NCBI RefSeq assembly: GCF_007997225.1
Contig: NZ_VORM01000001.1
Coordinates: 1-64,000, forward strand
Direction of reading: 5' to 3'
Source: Subsaximicrobium wynnwilliamsii
GTDB lineage: Bacteria; Bacteroidota; Bacteroidia; Flavobacteriales; Flavobacteriaceae
DNA length: 64,000 bases
The stretch's first letter is position 1, and the number at the start of each line of letters is the position of its first letter. Positions 62,533 to 64,000 of this stretch are shown here, piece after piece. Both the position numbers and the translations under genes were made by a program. The notes under the pieces were generated by a model. That model was given only the letters and a program-made list of their open reading frames with translations, was not told the origin of the DNA and ran no database searches.

Positions 62533-62823
62533 TTACATATGTTTTACCTCATCGGGCAAATCATAAAACGTGGGATGACGATAGACTTTGTCTTGAGCCG
62601 GCTCAAACAATTCGCCGTTGTGGTCTGGGTTGGAGGCTGTGATATTGCATGATTCCACAACCCAAATGCTCACACCTTCGTTGCGTCTTGTGTAAACGTC
62701 CCGAGCGTTTTCCATGGCCATTTCGGCATCTGCTGCGTGCAGACTACCAAAATGCCGGTGTTCTAATCCGTTTTTACTTCTTACGAAGATTTCCCAAAGG
62801 GGCCAGTTTTTTTTTTGTGACAT
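62533..62823 (-). CDS. paaB: Phenylacetyl-CoA epoxidase subunit PaaB
   Basis: A 96-residue small subunit that bridges PaaA-PaaC heterodimers. Family blocks: WPLWEIFVRSKNGLEHRHFGSLHAADAEMAMENARDVYTRRNEGVSIWVVES, then TASNPDHNGELFEPAQDKVYRHPTFYDLPDEVKHM. Complete and of normal length. It lies between paaA (156-bp spacer) and cassette D. Confidence 0.95.
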   Translation of the reverse strand: MSQKKNWPLWEIFVRSKNGLEHRHFGSLHAADAEMAMENARDVYTRRNEGVSIWVVESCNITASNPDHNGELFEPAQDKVYRHPTFYDLPDEVKHM

Positions 62824-62979
62824 GTGGTTTTATCTTTTAGATTATAGACGAATAGAATATAAAGGCTAGACGAATAAAATTGAGACTTATGAATGCTTCG
62901 CTTTTAGACGTAAGACTTAAAACAAAAATTTAAAATCAATTGTCTTAAGTCATAAGTCATTTCGTCTTAAGTCATTTTT
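62824..62979. repeat. paaA-paaB spacer with inverted short repeats, no ORF
   Basis: Units AGACGAATA, GAGACTTATGAATG, GACGTAAGACTTAAAAC on the left face TTGTCTTAAGTCATAAGTC and CGTCTTAAGTC on the right in inverted sense. It looks like the arms of a cassette that carries no ORF. Confidence 0.5.
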
Positions 62980-63936
62980 TTAGACTGCTTGCTTTTCTTT
63001 ACGCTCCTGATTTTTTGAAGCATAAGCCATAGCGGCATCACGCACCCATTCGCCACCTTCCCAGGCGTTGACTCTGGCTTTTATGCGTTCTTTATTCATT
63101 GGGCCATGACCTTTGACTACTTGCCAAAACTCGTCCCAATTGATTTCGCCGAAATCGTAGCTTTGACGTTCTTCATTCCATTTCAAATCTTTGTCTGGAA
63201 TGCTAAGGCCTAAAATATCGGCTTGCGGAACGGTCTGGTCAATGAATTGCTGACGCAGCTCGTCGTTGGATTTGCGCTTGAGTTTCCATTTCATGGATTG
63301 CTCGGTATGCACCGATTCTGCATCTGTTGGGCCCAACATCATCAAACTTGGCCACCACCAGCGGTTCAAGGCATCTTGTGCCATGTCCTTTTGCTCTGGA
63401 GTGCCTTTGCACAATTTCAACATGATTTCATAGCCTTGTCTTTGGTGGAAACTCTCTTCCTTACACACCCGAACCATGGCTCTGGCGTAAGGTCCAAAAG
63501 AGGTGCTGCACAAGGGCACTTGATTGATAATCGCAGCGCCATCTACCAGCCAACCTACGGTACCCATATCGGCCCATGTGACGGTTGGATAATTGAAAAT
63601 GGAGCTGTACTTCGCTTTGCCTGTATGCAATTGCTCATACATTTCTTCTCTTGAAATGCCCAAGGTTTCGGTTGCGGAATACAGGTATAATCCGTGACCT
63701 GCCTCATCTTGAACTTTTGCCAACAAGGCAACTTTACGTCTTAAGGACGGTGCTCTGGTAATCCAATTGCCCTCAGGCAACATGCCCACGATTTCAGAAT
63801 GTGCGTGCTGCGACATTTGCCTAATGTGGGTTTTACGGTATTTCTCGGGCATCCAATCTTTAGGTTCGATTTTCTCGTCCCTTTCGATGCGCTCGTCAAA
63901 TTGTTTTTCTAGACTTCTTACTTGTTCTTCACTCAT
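62980..63936 (-). CDS. paaA: Phenylacetyl-CoA epoxidase catalytic subunit PaaA
   Basis: A 318-residue diiron oxygenase subunit that epoxidises phenylacetyl-CoA. Blocks: [60 protein letters not shown] (diiron ligands in QDEAGH), [16 protein letters not shown] (second Glu-x-x-His), and [26 protein letters not shown] start it at the ATG at 63936 ([17 protein letters not shown]); the frame is open to 63972, but those codons read through AGCCAAAAGC-type short repeats like the other spacer arms. Confidence 0.94.
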   Translation of the reverse strand: MSEEQVRSLEKQFDERIERDEKIEPKDWMPEKYRKTHIRQMSQHAHSEIVGMLPEGNWITRAPSLRRKVALLAKVQDEAGHGLYLYSATETLGISREEMYEQLHTGKAKYSSIFNYPTVTWADMGTVGWLVDGAAIINQVPLCSTSFGPYARAMVRVCKEESFHQRQGYEIMLKLCKGTPEQKDMAQDALNRWWWPSLMMLGPTDAESVHTEQSMKWKLKRKSNDELRQQFIDQTVPQADILGLSIPDKDLKWNEERQSYDFGEINWDEFWQVVKGHGPMNKERIKARVNAWEGGEWVRDAAMAYASKNQERKEKQAV

Positions 63937-63938
63937 CT

Positions 63939-63975
63939 TATTATCAGCTTTTAGCTTTTGGCTTTTGGCCAATAG
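63939..63975. repeat. Short tandem repeat upstream of paaA
   Basis: On the minus strand three or four units of GCCAAAA/GCTAAAA lie directly before the paaA start codon. By analogy with the other spacers this may be one arm of another cassette whose second arm is outside the window. Confidence 0.45.
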
Positions 63976-64000
63976 CAGGTTGAACTTTATTTTTATTTTT

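Overview
The window is AT-rich DNA from a Bacteroidota bacterium, almost certainly a member of the Flavobacteriaceae. The evidence is a SusC/SusD pair, type IX secretion (T9SS) C-terminal sorting domains, a fused E1-alpha/beta oxoacid dehydrogenase, LysS with a C-terminal extension, DUF3857 transglutaminase-like proteins, and promoters of the Bacteroidota form (TTTG, 19-21 nt, TAnnTTTG). No rRNA, tRNA or CRISPR array was recognised. A promoter at 62-94 fires left out of the window.

Left part, 1-13 kb (minus strand): a putative porin; a decayed IS1595-family transposase; then a secretion/uptake locus transcribed SusC, SusD, Calx-beta-type lipoprotein, S8 protease, arylsulfotransferase. The last two carry T9SS sorting domains. 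Middle part, 13-44 kb: mostly housekeeping and conserved genes, namely rnhB, a large lipoprotein, a nucleoid-associated protein, a GreA/GreB-like factor, lipB with a lipoprotein, a membrane-anchored LuxR-type regulator, a DUF1573 protein, lysS, a zinc metalloprotease, two overlapping DUF3857 genes, small membrane proteins, hemL, a LysM glucosaminidase, a PLP deaminase, hutU and a SulP transporter. The 607-bp gap before the SulP gene has nested perfect inverted repeats and an intrinsic terminator but no gene.

Right part, 44-64 kb (all minus strand): a long phenylacetate (paa) catabolic cluster, entered at the right edge. In transcription order it reads paaA, paaB, paaC, paaD, paaG, paaH, paaI, a zinc metallopeptidase with a nonsense mutation, the thiolase paaJ/pcaF, an antitoxin/toxin pair, paaZ, paaF, paaY, then E2 and fused E1 of a 2-oxoacid dehydrogenase. 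It encodes phenylacetyl-CoA epoxidation (PaaABC, PaaD), isomerisation (PaaG), ring opening and oxidation (PaaZ), and beta-oxidation-like steps (PaaF, PaaH, PaaJ), with thioesterases PaaI and PaaY. PaaE and PaaK are not in the window.

The most unusual observation is in the spacers of this cluster. Four spacers each hold one small four-helix-bundle gene (the S23/IVP family known from 23S rRNA intervening sequences), and a fifth holds a frameshifted GIY-YIG nuclease gene. In each, the ORF sits between two inverted arms made of short degenerate tandem repeats. The arm sequence differs at every locus, yet the two arms at one locus match each other. The outer ends abut the stop codon of the preceding paa gene and the start codon of the next. 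The layout resembles rRNA intervening sequences transplanted into the spacers of a catabolic mRNA. Related inverted or tandem repeats without an ORF occupy other spacers. One cassette has suffered a 259-bp segmental duplication.
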